A stretch of DNA of 64,000 nucleotides from assembly GCA_021799035.1 (NCBI GenBank), contig JAJZBG010000007.1, positions 1-64,000 of the forward strand, given 5' to 3'. The notes under the pieces are model-generated. The model ran no database searches. It was not told where the DNA came from and saw only the letters and a list, made by a program, of their open reading frames with translations. Made by a program: the position numbers and the translations under genes. Of this stretch, positions 36,101 to 45,696 are shown in pieces (positions within the stretch are counted from its first letter, which is position 1; each line of letters opens with the position of its first letter). The stretch is from Actinomycetes bacterium. Its GTDB lineage: Bacteria; Actinomycetota; Acidimicrobiia; Acidimicrobiales; Acidimicrobiaceae.

Positions 36101-37363
36101 GTGCGAGTTGAAATCGTGGCTGTTGGCACGGAGCTGCTGCTTGGTCAGATTGTTGACACTAATTCTGCTGTCATTTCCCAGAAGCTCGCGGAGTTTGGAA
36201 TTGACTGTCTTTTCCAGACCAGGGTGGGGGACAACCTCGAGCGAATCGTGTCTGTTTTGAATTCAGCTCTTGATCGCAACGATGCTGTGATGGTATGCGG
36301 AGGGTTGGGGCCTACTCAGGACGACATAACTCGTGAAGCCATTGCTCAGGTAATGGGTGTCAAACTCGAACACCATCAGGACATTGAAGAACGGATCCGG
36401 GCAATCTTCGCAGCCAGGGGCCGGAAAATGAGCGCGAACAACGTGCGCCAGGCGATGGTCCCGGTTGGTGCGCAAGTGATCAAGCAGCGTAAAGGGACCG
36501 CTCCTGGCCTGATTTGTCCGGTGCGAGGCAAAGTGATTTACGCTGTGCCTGGTGTTCCTCACGAAATGTCGGACATGTTGGAAAGCGCAGTGATTCCGGA
36601 TCTTGTCTCACGGGCTGGCATGACGGGAGTGATCCGTTCCAGGACTTTACGCACTTGGGGCTTGTCAGAGTCAGCCCTTGCAGAAAAGGTGGCTCCGCGG
36701 CTTGAAGCTCTTGACGCAGGCGATGGAAGGACCACAATCGCGTTTCTAGCCTCTGGAATAGAGGGCATAAAGCTCCGAATCACTGCTAAGGCTGAGTCAA
36801 GCGCCGTAGTCGATTCCCTTCTTGATGATGAGGAACGAGAGTTGCGGTCCATTCTGGGGGAGATTGTGTTCGGAATAGACGACACAACTATCGAGATGGC
36901 CGTGGCCAAGGAGCTCGTCAGGCTCGGTATCACGCTCTCGGTTGCGGAATCACTGACTGGCGGGTTGATCTCTGCTCGGCTGGTAAACGTTTTAGGCGCT
37001 TCCGACTGGTATAGGGGTTGCGTCGTTTCATATGCCAGCGACGTAAAATACAAAGTCCTGGGTGTCGAGGTTGGCCCAGTCGTAAGTGAGCGAGCAGCCA
37101 TAGAGATGGCCCAAGGTGCCAGGCGAGTCTTGCAAAGCGATATGGGGCTCGCCATCACTGGAGTGGCTGGGCCATCTCCTCAAGAGGCGAATCTGGTTGG
37201 GACTGTTTTTGTGGGAACTTCATCGGAGAAGTTCGGTGACCGCGCGATTCAGTTGATGCTTCCCGGGGATCGTGACAGGATCAGGCAGTATGCCACTATA
37301 TCGGCGCTTGATTGGTTGCGGAGGATATTGAGCGGTGGAAAAGCCTCGACAGGTCTTGATTGA
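36101..37363 (+). CDS. cinA: CinA family protein
   Basis: A 420-residue protein with an N-terminal molybdopterin-binding-like (COG1058) domain (about 1-170: VGTELLLGQIVDTNSA, GGLGPTQDD) and a C-terminal nicotinamide-mononucleotide deamidase domain (about 255-415: VAESLTGGLISARL, GVAGPS, GTVFVG). It may recycle NMN or ADP-ribose compounds and often lies just before recA. A longer frame overlaps pgsA; GTG 36101 has GGGAGCG upstream and gives the expected RVEIVAVGTELL opening. Confidence 0.93.
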   Translation: MRVEIVAVGTELLLGQIVDTNSAVISQKLAEFGIDCLFQTRVGDNLERIVSVLNSALDRNDAVMVCGGLGPTQDDITREAIAQVMGVKLEHHQDIEERIRAIFAARGRKMSANNVRQAMVPVGAQVIKQRKGTAPGLICPVRGKVIYAVPGVPHEMSDMLESAVIPDLVSRAGMTGVIRSRTLRTWGLSESALAEKVAPRLEALDAGDGRTTIAFLASGIEGIKLRITAKAESSAVVDSLLDDEERELRSILGEIVFGIDDTTIEMAVAKELVRLGITLSVAESLTGGLISARLVNVLGASDWYRGCVVSYASDVKYKVLGVEVGPVVSERAAIEMAQGARRVLQSDMGLAITGVAGPSPQEANLVGTVFVGTSSEKFGDRAIQLMLPGDRDRIRQYATISALDWLRRILSGGKASTGLD

Positions 37364-37386
37364 CAAGAGAAAGAACTCGTAATCTG

Positions 37387-37415
37387 TTGCGTGAGCGAAC
37401 ATATGTTCGTATAAT
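37387..37415 (+). promoter_or_regulatory. recA promoter with SOS box
   Basis: A perfect LexA box of the Gram-positive type, CGAACATATGTTCG (37396-37409), lies exactly in the 17-bp spacer between TTGCGT (37387-37392, -35) and TATAAT (37410-37415, -10). LexA bound here would block RNA polymerase, and damage would release it. A 97-base leader follows before the recA start. Confidence 0.93.
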
Positions 37416-37511
37416 TGTGTTTAATACCGTCACAACTAGGGAATATCGTTTCGGATAGATCGGCTTGTTGAGCTTCGGTCGAACGTAAGGCTACGGGTTA
37501 ATGAGGGAGCG

Positions 37512-38588
37512 GTGAGATTCTTGGGTAAGGAAGAGGCAGCAGATCGCAACAAGGCTTTAGAAATGGCTATAGGCCAGATCGAAAAGCAGTTTGGCAAGGG
37601 TTCGATCATGAAGATGGGTGAGAACGCCCATATGAAGATCGAGGCTATCTCAACCGGTGCTATGTCGCTGGATCTTGCCCTGGGGGTGGGTGGTTTTCCG
37701 AGAGGAAGGGTTGTAGAGGTGTTTGGCCCTGAGTCCTCAGGTAAATCGACTCTTGCTATGCACGTTGTAGCAGAGGCCCAGAGGAAAGGCGGCATTTGTG
37801 CCTATATAGATGCAGAGCATGCGATGGATCCGGTTTATGCGAAAGCCATTGGGGTTGATATCGATGAGCTCCTGATATCCCAGCCGGACAACGGGGAACA
37901 AGCGCTTGAAATCGCTGATATGTTGGTGCGCTCCGGCGGACTTGACGTCTTGGTGGTGGATTCAGTTGCTGCCTTGACTCCCCGTGCGGAAATCGAAGGT
38001 GAGATGGGTGACGCGCATGTCGGGTTGCAGGCGCGTCTCATGTCTCAAGCACTGCGGAAATTGACGAGCAACCTTAACAGGTCTAGAACGATAGCAATCT
38101 TCATAAATCAGCTCAGGGAGAAGATTGGAGTCATGTATGGCTCTCCAGAAGTGACGCCGGGAGGGCGGGCTCTCAAATTTTACTCATCTGTGAGGATCGA
38201 TATCCGTAAGGTTGAAGCTATAAAGGATGGGGCTGAGATTGTTGGTAGCCGGACCAGGGCAAAGGTAGTCAAAAACAAGTGCGCCCCTCCATTCCGCCAG
38301 GCAGAGTTTGATATCATGTACGGCCTCGGGATTTCAAGGGAGGGTTCTCTCTTGGATGTTGGAGTGGACATGGGGATAATCAAGAAGTCCGGAGCTTGGT
38401 ACACCTATGACGGGGAGCAGCTAGGACAGGGCCGGGAAAAGGCAAAGGAGTTTATTGCCAACAATCCCGTGCTGATGGCTGAGTTGGACGAAAAGGTACG
38501 TGCCGCAGTTGGTATGGTGATCGACACAAACCAGAATGGCGATGGATTTTCCGAGGAAGACAACGAGCCGATTTATCTCGACGACTAA
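37512..38588 (+). CDS. recA: Recombinase RecA
   Basis: A 358-residue DNA strand-exchange ATPase and LexA co-protease. Walker [10 protein letters not shown] is at residues 72-80, Walker B follows in [14 protein letters not shown], loop 1 and loop 2 regions are intact ([31 protein letters not shown]), and the C-terminal end is acidic. There is no intein. The GTG start has GAGGGAG only two bases away, so the in-frame TTG at 37521 may be used instead. Transcription is LexA-controlled. No recX follows; a hairpin and miaB come next. Confidence 0.98.
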   Translation: MRFLGKEEAADRNKALEMAIGQIEKQFGKGSIMKMGENAHMKIEAISTGAMSLDLALGVGGFPRGRVVEVFGPESSGKSTLAMHVVAEAQRKGGICAYIDAEHAMDPVYAKAIGVDIDELLISQPDNGEQALEIADMLVRSGGLDVLVVDSVAALTPRAEIEGEMGDAHVGLQARLMSQALRKLTSNLNRSRTIAIFINQLREKIGVMYGSPEVTPGGRALKFYSSVRIDIRKVEAIKDGAEIVGSRTRAKVVKNKCAPPFRQAEFDIMYGLGISREGSLLDVGVDMGIIKKSGAWYTYDGEQLGQGREKAKEFIANNPVLMAELDEKVRAAVGMVIDTNQNGDGFSEEDNEPIYLDD

Positions 38589-38613
38589 GCAACTCTCGAC
38601 CGTCAGTTCATGA

Positions 38614-38638
38614 AAGGCCCACTCATCGAGTGGGCCTT
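38614..38638 (+). terminator. Perfect hairpin after recA
   Basis: AAGGCCCACTC (38614-38624) pairs with GAGTGGGCCTT (38628-38638) over 11 bp with a three-base loop, 26 bases after the recA stop. The downstream T-run is short (TTGT), so termination may be partial and allow read-through into miaB. Confidence 0.7.
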
Positions 38639-38657
38639 GTCGCTAGTCTGGTAATTC

Positions 38658-40118
38658 GTGAGCAAGAAGTATTTTGTAAAAACATTCGGCTGCCAGATGA
38701 ACGAGCATGACTCTGAACGGATAGCTGCTGTGCTCGAATCAGATGGGATGGAAGCGGCTTCAGGTCCCGAGCAAGCGGATGTCCTTGTGTTCAACACCTG
38801 CTGTATTCGAGAAAATGCTGACAACAAGCTTTATGGAACTCTTGGCCATGCCAAGGCCATTCGTGATCGAAATCCCGACTTGAAAATAATGGTTTCTGGA
38901 TGTCTTGCTCAGAAGGACCGGGAGCTCATCCAATCAAAGGCACCCTGGGTCGATGTTGTTTTTGGCACCAACAACGTTTCTAGGGCTGCCGAGCTGTTGA
39001 AGCATTCTGAGAAGTTTGGACCTACCATCGAGATTTTTGACGAGATCTCCAATGATGAGGTGGAGTTTGCATCGGCTCTGAACGCAGTCAGGGCTAGCGA
39101 TTTTCAGGCATGGGTCACTATCCAAATGGGCTGTAACAACCATTGTGCTTTCTGCATCGTGCCTTCTGTAAGGGGAAAAGAAGTATCGAGAAGCTTTGAT
39201 CAGATAGTCAGCGAGGTAGAGCGCCTTGCCGGCGAGGGGGTAAGCGAGGTTACACTGCTTGGTCAGAATGTGAACTCATACGGAAGGGATATAACCCTTG
39301 CACTCCGGGGTGGCTCTGAATCGCTGTCGGCGGGGCCGTATTGGTCGAGTGACCGCAGAGCCCGTCCTCTCTTTGCCGATCTGCTTCGTGAAGTCGGCTC
39401 GGTGTCGGGAATTTCTAGGGTGAGATTCACATCGCCTCACCCTAAGGACTTGCGTCCCGAGACGGTCGCGGCAATGGCGGAGACTCCTGCCGTTTGTGAG
39501 CACCTTCATTTGCCACTTCAGTCTGGGTCAGATCGAGTGCTTTCGTTGATGCACAGGGGCTACGATTCGGCGAGGTATTTGAAGAAGCTGGAGATGGTGC
39601 GCTCAGCGATACCAGGTCTGGCTGTAACAACGGATATCATCGTAGGGTTTCCGGGTGAGACTGATGAGGATTTCGAGCGCACGTTGGAAGTGGCGGCGCA
39701 GGCTGAGTACGACGGAGCATACACATTCATCTTTTCTCCAAGGCCAGGGACTGAAGCTGCAACCATGAGGGAGATTTTCGTTCCTGATGAGGTAATTGCG
39801 GAGCGTTTTGAAAGGCTTAAGATCGTAATAGATCGCTCTGCCCTTCGCAAACACGAGGAGCGGGTGGGGTTGGTCGAGGAGGTGCTCGTGGAGGGACGTT
39901 CGAAGAAGAATCCTGAGCTCTGGACGGGCAGGACAAGGCAGCACAAGCTGGTCCATTTCTCGACGCCCGATCGTGATTCGGCTTACCCGTTCTTTGGCGA
40001 AGGGTCCTATGTCAAGGTGCGGATTGATTCCGCTGCCGTCTATTACCTGCGCGGCGAGCTCGAAGAGGTTTTAGCTAATCCCCGCAGGAGAAAGCGGTTA
40101 GAATTCACAGTTGGCTGA
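38658..40118 (+). CDS. miaB: tRNA-2-methylthio-N6-dimethylallyladenosine synthase
   Basis: A 486-residue radical-SAM methylthiotransferase that completes ms2i6A37 in tRNA after MiaA. KTFGCQMNEHDSE opens the UPF0004 domain, the radical-SAM triad is CNNHCAFC near 156, SPHPKD and the LPLQSGSDRVL motif follow, and a TRAM domain is near 380-450. There is a 20-30-residue insertion after NVNSYGRDI rich in Gly, Ser and Arg. The GTG start has no good Shine-Dalgarno; TAGTCT eight bases upstream could be a -10 hexamer for a leaderless message. MiaA is encoded three genes downstream. Confidence 0.96.
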   Translation: MSKKYFVKTFGCQMNEHDSERIAAVLESDGMEAASGPEQADVLVFNTCCIRENADNKLYGTLGHAKAIRDRNPDLKIMVSGCLAQKDRELIQSKAPWVDVVFGTNNVSRAAELLKHSEKFGPTIEIFDEISNDEVEFASALNAVRASDFQAWVTIQMGCNNHCAFCIVPSVRGKEVSRSFDQIVSEVERLAGEGVSEVTLLGQNVNSYGRDITLALRGGSESLSAGPYWSSDRRARPLFADLLREVGSVSGISRVRFTSPHPKDLRPETVAAMAETPAVCEHLHLPLQSGSDRVLSLMHRGYDSARYLKKLEMVRSAIPGLAVTTDIIVGFPGETDEDFERTLEVAAQAEYDGAYTFIFSPRPGTEAATMREIFVPDEVIAERFERLKIVIDRSALRKHEERVGLVEEVLVEGRSKKNPELWTGRTRQHKLVHFSTPDRDSAYPFFGEGSYVKVRIDSAAVYYLRGELEEVLANPRRRKRLEFTVG

Positions 40119-40192
40119 CCGGATTTTTGTGATGGTGTGTGATTCCGTATTTCGGTGCCGTATCTCTTGTCTCATTATCGGGGGTTGATACA

Positions 40193-40816
40193 TTGGCTGA
40201 GGCAGTAAAGCAAACCGCAGACGCTTCTCCTGATGCTATTGTGTCATCTGGCGGGGCGACTGGGCCCAATTTCAAGATCGTGCCGTTGAAGGCGCTGCCA
40301 ATCGTCGCTGTTGTGATCATAGGGATGATTGTAAGCATCGCAGGGAATTGGCAATGGGCCTTGGATTTCTATCATGTCGTTGGAGGTGGTCTTTGGACTG
40401 GAATTGACCTATTCGTTGGGTTCGTGGTCGGGCCAATCATCGGTAGGATGTCTATTCCAGCGCGGATGGAGTTCTCTTCGAGGTTCATGCCGAAGATGCT
40501 TCTGATAATGCCGACTGTGGTCACCATGACCCTCGGCTCCGGATTTCAGCTGGCACGAAAACTGGAGTACTTAAATCCTGGCACCGCTACCCACGGGTGG
40601 CTTGTTGGGTCGTTTGTCGTTGTGGCTGTCATGACCGTCATAGCTCTAGGCATTCTAGAGCCGGCCAATATTGCAGTTCTCTTTGAACTAAAGAAGGAGA
40701 GTCCCAACGGAGCTGTCATTGCAAAGCTGATGCGGCGCTTCATCTATACCGCAGGCGTAACCGGTGCTATGCAGCTGGCTACCCTGATAATCATGACGAA
40801 GGTGGCGTCATTATGA
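40193..40816 (+). CDS. Four-helix membrane protein, CopD/DUF2269-like (function unknown)
   Basis: A 207-residue membrane protein I cannot assign with certainty. After a polar N-terminus of about 35 residues there are four to five hydrophobic helices. The second begins with FYHVVGGGLWTG, a His-Gly-Trp pattern reminiscent of CopD and DUF2269 membrane proteins, in which the His may bind haem or metal; the third ends in a conserved-looking Phe-Met-Pro-Lys segment. I chose TTG 40193 because GGGGG lies eight bases upstream; GTG 40139 would add 18 residues but lacks a Shine-Dalgarno. The stop overlaps the next membrane gene in ATGA, so the two products probably work together. Confidence 0.7.
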   Translation: MAEAVKQTADASPDAIVSSGGATGPNFKIVPLKALPIVAVVIIGMIVSIAGNWQWALDFYHVVGGGLWTGIDLFVGFVVGPIIGRMSIPARMEFSSRFMPKMLLIMPTVVTMTLGSGFQLARKLEYLNPGTATHGWLVGSFVVVAVMTVIALGILEPANIAVLFELKKESPNGAVIAKLMRRFIYTAGVTGAMQLATLIIMTKVASL

Positions 40817-41262
40817 GCAGCATTTCCGAGCAGCAGGGCTCAACAGTCTACGAGTCAGGCACGGCTGTAAACAAGACCGCTTCTCTCCCCCCGGTCACCG
40901 AAGTTGGTGTGGGCGCACTCATTTTGATCGTGATTGGTGGCGTATATCTTTCGTCGTTCTTTCCGCGAAGAGCTCCGCTGCTGCTTCCAACAGTCCTGGC
41001 GCTTGTCGCGGCATTGATGGTCATATTCAACAGTGCTGCACTCCTGAGATCCAGGGAACTGCCGAGAGGGATATTTGCGAAGGTGTTCAAGTGGGCACTG
41101 CTAGCGTATGTTGTGGTCGCGGGGATGCTCGAATACGTCTTTGTGCTGGACGGGACGCGCGGCAATGCGCTAGTGGTGTTGAGCTTGATGCTTGCCATAT
41201 TTGCAGTCGACGTTCCCACTATCATTGCGTTCACGGTGGCAAGATATCATGATTCTCGGTAG
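40813..41262 (+). CDS. Small membrane protein, partner of the preceding gene
   Basis: A 149-residue protein with a polar N-terminal tail of about 27 residues and four hydrophobic helices (about 30-48, 55-75, 88-108, 115-142). I recognise no family. Its start codon overlaps the stop of the upstream membrane gene by four bases, strong evidence of coupled synthesis, so a two-subunit membrane complex is a fair inference. The pair sits between miaB and miaA without any evident link to tRNA modification. Confidence 0.65.
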   Translation: MSSISEQQGSTVYESGTAVNKTASLPPVTEVGVGALILIVIGGVYLSSFFPRRAPLLLPTVLALVAALMVIFNSAALLRSRELPRGIFAKVFKWALLAYVVVAGMLEYVFVLDGTRGNALVVLSLMLAIFAVDVPTIIAFTVARYHDSR

Positions 41263-41341
41263 GTGCTTTAGGGCGCTCGGTCAGCGGCCGATGCGTGGTC
41301 TGCGCTAGATGATACTTGTCTTTCGTAACTTGGTGCAGTGA

Positions 41342-42304
41342 ATGGAGGAAGAACAGAAATGTGGGGCGACTCCTCTGCTCGCCCTCGTTGGACCGACGGC
41401 CTCCGGGAAGACGAAGGCGGCTGTTGAGCTGGCTCGCAAGTTCAAATCCTTAGAACTCGTTAGTATCGACTCGATGACCGTTTACCGGTCGATGGATATC
41501 GGTACTGCAAAGCCAACTTCAGACGAGCTTCGGGGAATTGCTTATCACCTATTGGACATGGTAAGTCCGTGGGAAGAGTATTCGGTTTCCCAGTTTCAGG
41601 CTGATGCAAATAGAGTCTTGGAGGGCATCCGCAGTCGAGGCAGCATTCCTCTGCTGGTCGGTGGGACTGGTTTGTACTATCAGGCAGTCGTCGACGGTCT
41701 TGAAATTCCCGGGCAGTGGCCGGAACTCCGTGCCTCTTTGGAAGAATGCGCTGCAATGGAAGGGGGTCTGGCGTCGCTGTACAGCAAACTAGTCGAGCTC
41801 GACCCAGATGGTGCGGAGAAAATTCAGCCCAACAACTCAAGAAGGATAGTACGCGCTCTCGAGGTCACTATTGGGTCCGGAACGCCTTTCTCCCGACACG
41901 GTCCGGGTCTATTTGCTGATGTTTGTGGCAAAGTCAGCGCCGTAGGCATAGATCTGCCCAGGACGGAACTCTTCGATCGAATTTCCCAGAGGCTTGATGT
42001 GCTGCTCAGCTCGGGTTGGGTGGACGAGGTCAGAAGGATATCAAGCGATCCGAGGGGGATGTCTAAGACTGCCAGACAGGCTCTCGGTTACAAGGAAATC
42101 CTTGGCTATCTGGAAGGCAGCACAACCCTTGAGGAGGTGCGGCTTGAGATTCTCGCTCGCACCAAGCGGTTTGCCAAGCGACAGATCGCCTGGTTCAAAA
42201 GAGATCCGAGAATAGCCTGGTTTGACTCTTCCGAGGCAGCAAAAATAGAGCTAGTTTCGATACTGTCATCTATCGTTGGATACTCGCCGGAAAAACATAA
42301 TTGA
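41342..42304 (+). CDS. miaA: tRNA dimethylallyltransferase
   Basis: A 320-residue enzyme transferring the dimethylallyl group to A37 of tRNAs reading UNN codons. The P-loop GPTASGKT (about 17-24), the DSMTVYRSMDIGTAKP motif, LVGGTGLYYQAVVDG and the C-terminal RFAKRQIAWFKRD segment are intact. It supplies the substrate for MiaB, while its own substrate comes from the MEP pathway of which dxr and ispG are encoded here. It starts at ATG 41342; dapF begins six bases after its stop. Confidence 0.96.
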   Translation: MEEEQKCGATPLLALVGPTASGKTKAAVELARKFKSLELVSIDSMTVYRSMDIGTAKPTSDELRGIAYHLLDMVSPWEEYSVSQFQADANRVLEGIRSRGSIPLLVGGTGLYYQAVVDGLEIPGQWPELRASLEECAAMEGGLASLYSKLVELDPDGAEKIQPNNSRRIVRALEVTIGSGTPFSRHGPGLFADVCGKVSAVGIDLPRTELFDRISQRLDVLLSSGWVDEVRRISSDPRGMSKTARQALGYKEILGYLEGSTTLEEVRLEILARTKRFAKRQIAWFKRDPRIAWFDSSEAAKIELVSILSSIVGYSPEKHN

Positions 42305-42310
42305 AAGTGA

Positions 42311-43180
42311 ATGATCGTTTTGGGAAAAGAGCTTTTGCTATCAAAGCACCACGGACTTGGAAACGATTTTCTGGTCCTTTTGGATATGACTAGCTCCGTT
42401 TTGCTTGAACATATCGAGATAAAAGCGCTTTTGGACAGGCGCATTGGCGTGGGGGCAGACGGGCTGATGCACGTGACTGCATCTTCTCCTGAGTCGCCCT
42501 CAGTTGCGCGAATGGTGCTTTATAACTCAGACGGCTCGAGAGCTGAAATGAGTGGCAACGGCATAAGGTGCCTTGCTCAGGCTTTAATCGATTCTGGTGC
42601 AGCACCTCTAGGCCCTTTTTCGATCGACACCGATGCGGGCGTCATCGAAATAGAGAGCCACTCTGCTCAGGGCGACGCTCTAGCGATGATTTCGGTGGGT
42701 ATGGGCATGCCAAAGATCTCAGAGTCCGCCGAAAGGGACATAGAAGGCATAGAATACCTGACAGTCAGGGTTGACATCGGCAATCCCCACCTGGTTCTCT
42801 TTCCAAGGGAGAAGATTTCGCCCGAGATCTTCAATCAGCTCGATCTGGCACACCTAGGTCCAAGAATCGAGTCTGAGTACCGCGGCGGGATGAACATAGA
42901 GTGGGTGGTTCCTTCTGGGGATCGCAGGGAAATGGCACTCCGTGTGTGGGAGAGGGGAGCCGGCATCACCCAAGCCTGTGGAACCGGCACGACGGCTAGC
43001 TCGTTTGTTGCCTACACTTTGGGGCTGGTCGACGAGAACGTCTTGGTGCACAACCCTGGCGGAGACATGGCAGTGCGAATCACTGAGGATGGGTGTTTTC
43101 TGACAGGACCTGCACAGAAGATTTGCGATGTCGTAGTAACATCCAACGAACTCAAGGCCATGGCGGCGCTCGTCAAGTGA
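42311..43180 (+). CDS. dapF: Diaminopimelate epimerase
   Basis: A 289-residue cofactor-independent racemase converting LL- to meso-diaminopimelate. The two active-site cysteines are present: Cys87 in MSGNGIRC and Cys223 in QACGTGTTAS. HHGLGNDF opens the first domain and YNSDGSRAEMSGNG is well preserved. It follows miaA by six bases and its stop overlaps the hflX start in GTGA; the miaA-dapF-hflX order is common in Actinobacteria. Confidence 0.96.
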   Translation: MIVLGKELLLSKHHGLGNDFLVLLDMTSSVLLEHIEIKALLDRRIGVGADGLMHVTASSPESPSVARMVLYNSDGSRAEMSGNGIRCLAQALIDSGAAPLGPFSIDTDAGVIEIESHSAQGDALAMISVGMGMPKISESAERDIEGIEYLTVRVDIGNPHLVLFPREKISPEIFNQLDLAHLGPRIESEYRGGMNIEWVVPSGDRREMALRVWERGAGITQACGTGTTASSFVAYTLGLVDENVLVHNPGGDMAVRITEDGCFLTGPAQKICDVVVTSNELKAMAALVK

Positions 43181-44445
43181 GCCTGATAGACCGCTCCTTC
43201 AAGGAAAAGATCATCCTCGTTGGTGTGGCCTTCCCGTCTGCTCAGCTCAACGAGGTGGAGGAATCGTTAGATGAACTCGCTCTGTTGGTCGACACAGCTG
43301 GAGCTGAAGTAGTTGCAAGGGTGATTCAGCGCCGGAACGAGCCAGATGCTGCGACATACGTGGGAAAGGGCAAGGCAGAGGAGCTGCACAGTCTTTCGGA
43401 AGCGCTGGATGTCGATACGGTTGTTTTCGATGACGAGCTGAGTCCTGCGCAGCAGAGGAATCTTGAAAAGATCCTAGGTCGTACGGCAATTGATAGGACA
43501 GCCGTTATCCTCGACATCTTTGCACAGAACGCATCGACGATGGAGGGTAAGACCCAAGTCGAGCTGGCTCTGCTCACCTATCGGTTGCCGAGGCTTCGGG
43601 GCAAGGGAAAGGCACTCTCGCAGCAGGTTGGACGAATAGGGACTCGGGGTCCAGGAGAGACCAAGCTTGAAGAGGACCGAAGAAGGCTCTTGGCACGAAT
43701 AGCAAAACTGAAGGCCGATCTCAAGGAACTCTCAAGCACCAGGAAGCTTCAACGCAAGGCGAGGGTGAAGTCTCGAGTCGCGTCGGTTTCGCTGGTCGGC
43801 TACACAAACTCAGGGAAGTCGACTTTGCTGAACGCACTGACTGACGCAGATGTGTACGTAGCCAACAAGCTCTTTGCCACGCTAGATCCGAGGACTAGGC
43901 GTCTCGAGCTTCCTGGAGGAGAGCCGATCTTATGTTCAGATACAGTGGGATTTGTGAAGAAGCTGCCTCATCAGCTTGTCGAGGCTTTCCGTTCCACTCT
44001 TGAAGTTGTTGCAGAGTCTGACCTGCTCTGTCACGTTGTGGATTCTTCGAGTTCTGATATTGAGGGGCGGATGAACGCTGTTCATTCGGTGCTAGAGGAG
44101 ATTGAGGCAGGGACCGTGGATGAGATCTTGGTCTTCAACAAGATCGATCGGCTCTCAGCGGCAGACCTCGTCGAGCTGAAGATGAAGTACCCAGATGCAG
44201 TGTACGTGTCCGCAATCGAGCGAAATGGACTTGATGACCTACTGGAGGCAATTGCCGCTCATCTCCGTGCTAAAGCAAAAGTGGTGGATCTGCTCATACC
44301 ATTTGACCGAGGAGATCTTCTTGCCATGCTCCATCGTGAAGGTGAGGTAATATTCCAGCGTGAATCCGAGGGCGGCTTCAAGGTGAAGGCGCGATTGGGC
44401 CGATCGAGCTTAGGTGCGTTTAGCGAATATAAGACCAGTTCCTAA
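43177..44445 (+). CDS. hflX: GTPase HflX
   Basis: A 422-residue ribosome-associated GTPase that splits or rescues stalled ribosomes under stress. The N-terminal HflX domain carries ATYVGKGKAEEL and DELSPAQQRNLE; the glycine-rich linker motif GPGETKLEEDRR precedes a coiled coil; the G domain has GYTNSGKSTLLNAL, DTVGF and FNKID. A longer frame starts inside dapF, but GTG 43177 overlapping the dapF stop gives the usual N-terminus and indicates coupling. Confidence 0.95.
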   Translation: MSLIDRSFKEKIILVGVAFPSAQLNEVEESLDELALLVDTAGAEVVARVIQRRNEPDAATYVGKGKAEELHSLSEALDVDTVVFDDELSPAQQRNLEKILGRTAIDRTAVILDIFAQNASTMEGKTQVELALLTYRLPRLRGKGKALSQQVGRIGTRGPGETKLEEDRRRLLARIAKLKADLKELSSTRKLQRKARVKSRVASVSLVGYTNSGKSTLLNALTDADVYVANKLFATLDPRTRRLELPGGEPILCSDTVGFVKKLPHQLVEAFRSTLEVVAESDLLCHVVDSSSSDIEGRMNAVHSVLEEIEAGTVDEILVFNKIDRLSAADLVELKMKYPDAVYVSAIERNGLDDLLEAIAAHLRAKAKVVDLLIPFDRGDLLAMLHREGEVIFQRESEGGFKVKARLGRSSLGAFSEYKTSS

Positions 44446-44562
44446 CCAGGGAGGCCAGAACTCGCTTTAGGCTGGTTATGCAGCACTGAGGTGCATCTTG
44501 CGTTGATATCATCTAGATCACCCTACGTGTGAGACTCTGCCTAGCATTGGAGACGATGAGCT

Positions 44563-45696
44563 TTGTCATCTGACGTTCCTTCCGGATTTGCACCGCCGCC
44601 CTATCCTTATGATCGCCTTGACTCCATTGCCGAGTTGGCAAGGAGGCATCCCGACGGACTAGTAGATCTGAGCGTTGGCACTCCGGTTGATCCGCCGATG
44701 GAGGAAGTCGTAGAGGCGCTTTCGTCGTCGAATGCGGAACGGGGATACCCGACGTCACTTGGCTCGACTGAGCTAAGGAAAGCCATGAGCGCCTGGATGT
44801 CACGAAGATTCGGGATTGACCTTGCGATATCTCGAATTGCGAGCTGCTTGGGTACCAAGGAATTTGTCGCTAGCACTCCCTGGTACATGAAGCTGCGCTC
44901 TCCTTCAAAGGATACAGTTCTCTACCCGGCGGTCTCCTATCCAACTTATGCTTTGGGAGCAGAGCTAGCCGGGTGCAGAGCCGTGCCAGTTCCAGTTGAT
45001 GGTGACGGAAAGCTGCAGCTGAGTTCGATCAGCAGTGGTGACATAACCAGAGCTGTCATGCTTTGGTCTAACTCGCCGTCGAACCCGACCGGGGAACTCG
45101 ATGATTTACAGAAACTGTACGAATTTGCCAACGATACCGGAGTTCCGGTGTTTTCGGACGAGTGCTATTGCGAATTCACGTGGTCGAAGGATCCGGATTC
45201 GATTCTAAAATATGGGTCCGAAAATGTCATTGCAGTGCACTCTTTGTCAAAGCGGTCGAATCTGGCTGGCATTCGAGTGGGGTTCTACGCTGGCGATCCT
45301 TCATTGGTGGACTATCTTGGGTTGGTGCGCAAGCATGCGGGCATGATGGTTCCGGGGCCAATACAATATGCAGCAGCCATTGCATTTTGTGATGATCTGC
45401 ACGTTGAGCGTCAGAGGAAGGTGTATTACGACCGGCTTAGATTCATGGTCGATCTCTTGACCAATTTGGGATACGACGTTTCTATGCCAAACGGGGGCTT
45501 CTACCTGTGGTTCAGGTCAGAGATGGAAGACGGTTTCGAACTGGCCGCAGAGCTTGCAAGAACTTTGGGAATACTTGTTTCTCCCGGCGAATTCTATGGC
45601 GAGGATAAGAAGTCATTTGTTCGGATTGCCATGGTTGCCGAAACGAGCAAGCTCGAGCTGGTAGCCCAGAGAGCGCGTAAGAAGGAAAGGTTTTGA
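44563..45696 (+). CDS. dapC: Succinyldiaminopimelate aminotransferase
   Basis: A 377-residue fold-type I PLP aminotransferase. The substrate strand VDLSVGTPVDPP, the NSPSNPTG motif, the DECYCEF loop and the PLP-lysine motif HSLSKRSNLAGIRVGF are all visible. The DapC assignment rests on the sequence pattern plus its position directly before dapD and dapE. The TTG start at 44563 has GGAG about ten bases upstream. The 117-bp gap from hflX includes a small ATGCA/TGCAT hairpin near 44479-44496. The stop overlaps the dapD start (TGATG). Confidence 0.9.
   Translation: MSSDVPSGFAPPPYPYDRLDSIAELARRHPDGLVDLSVGTPVDPPMEEVVEALSSSNAERGYPTSLGSTELRKAMSAWMSRRFGIDLAISRIASCLGTKEFVASTPWYMKLRSPSKDTVLYPAVSYPTYALGAELAGCRAVPVPVDGDGKLQLSSISSGDITRAVMLWSNSPSNPTGELDDLQKLYEFANDTGVPVFSDECYCEFTWSKDPDSILKYGSENVIAVHSLSKRSNLAGIRVGFYAGDPSLVDYLGLVRKHAGMMVPGPIQYAAAIAFCDDLHVERQRKVYYDRLRFMVDLLTNLGYDVSMPNGGFYLWFRSEMEDGFELAAELARTLGILVSPGEFYGEDKKSFVRIAMVAETSKLELVAQRARKKERF

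Noticed and set aside
36559-37158. A 199-codon minus-strand frame over cinA
   Set aside because: Antisense shadow of the conserved CinA frame.
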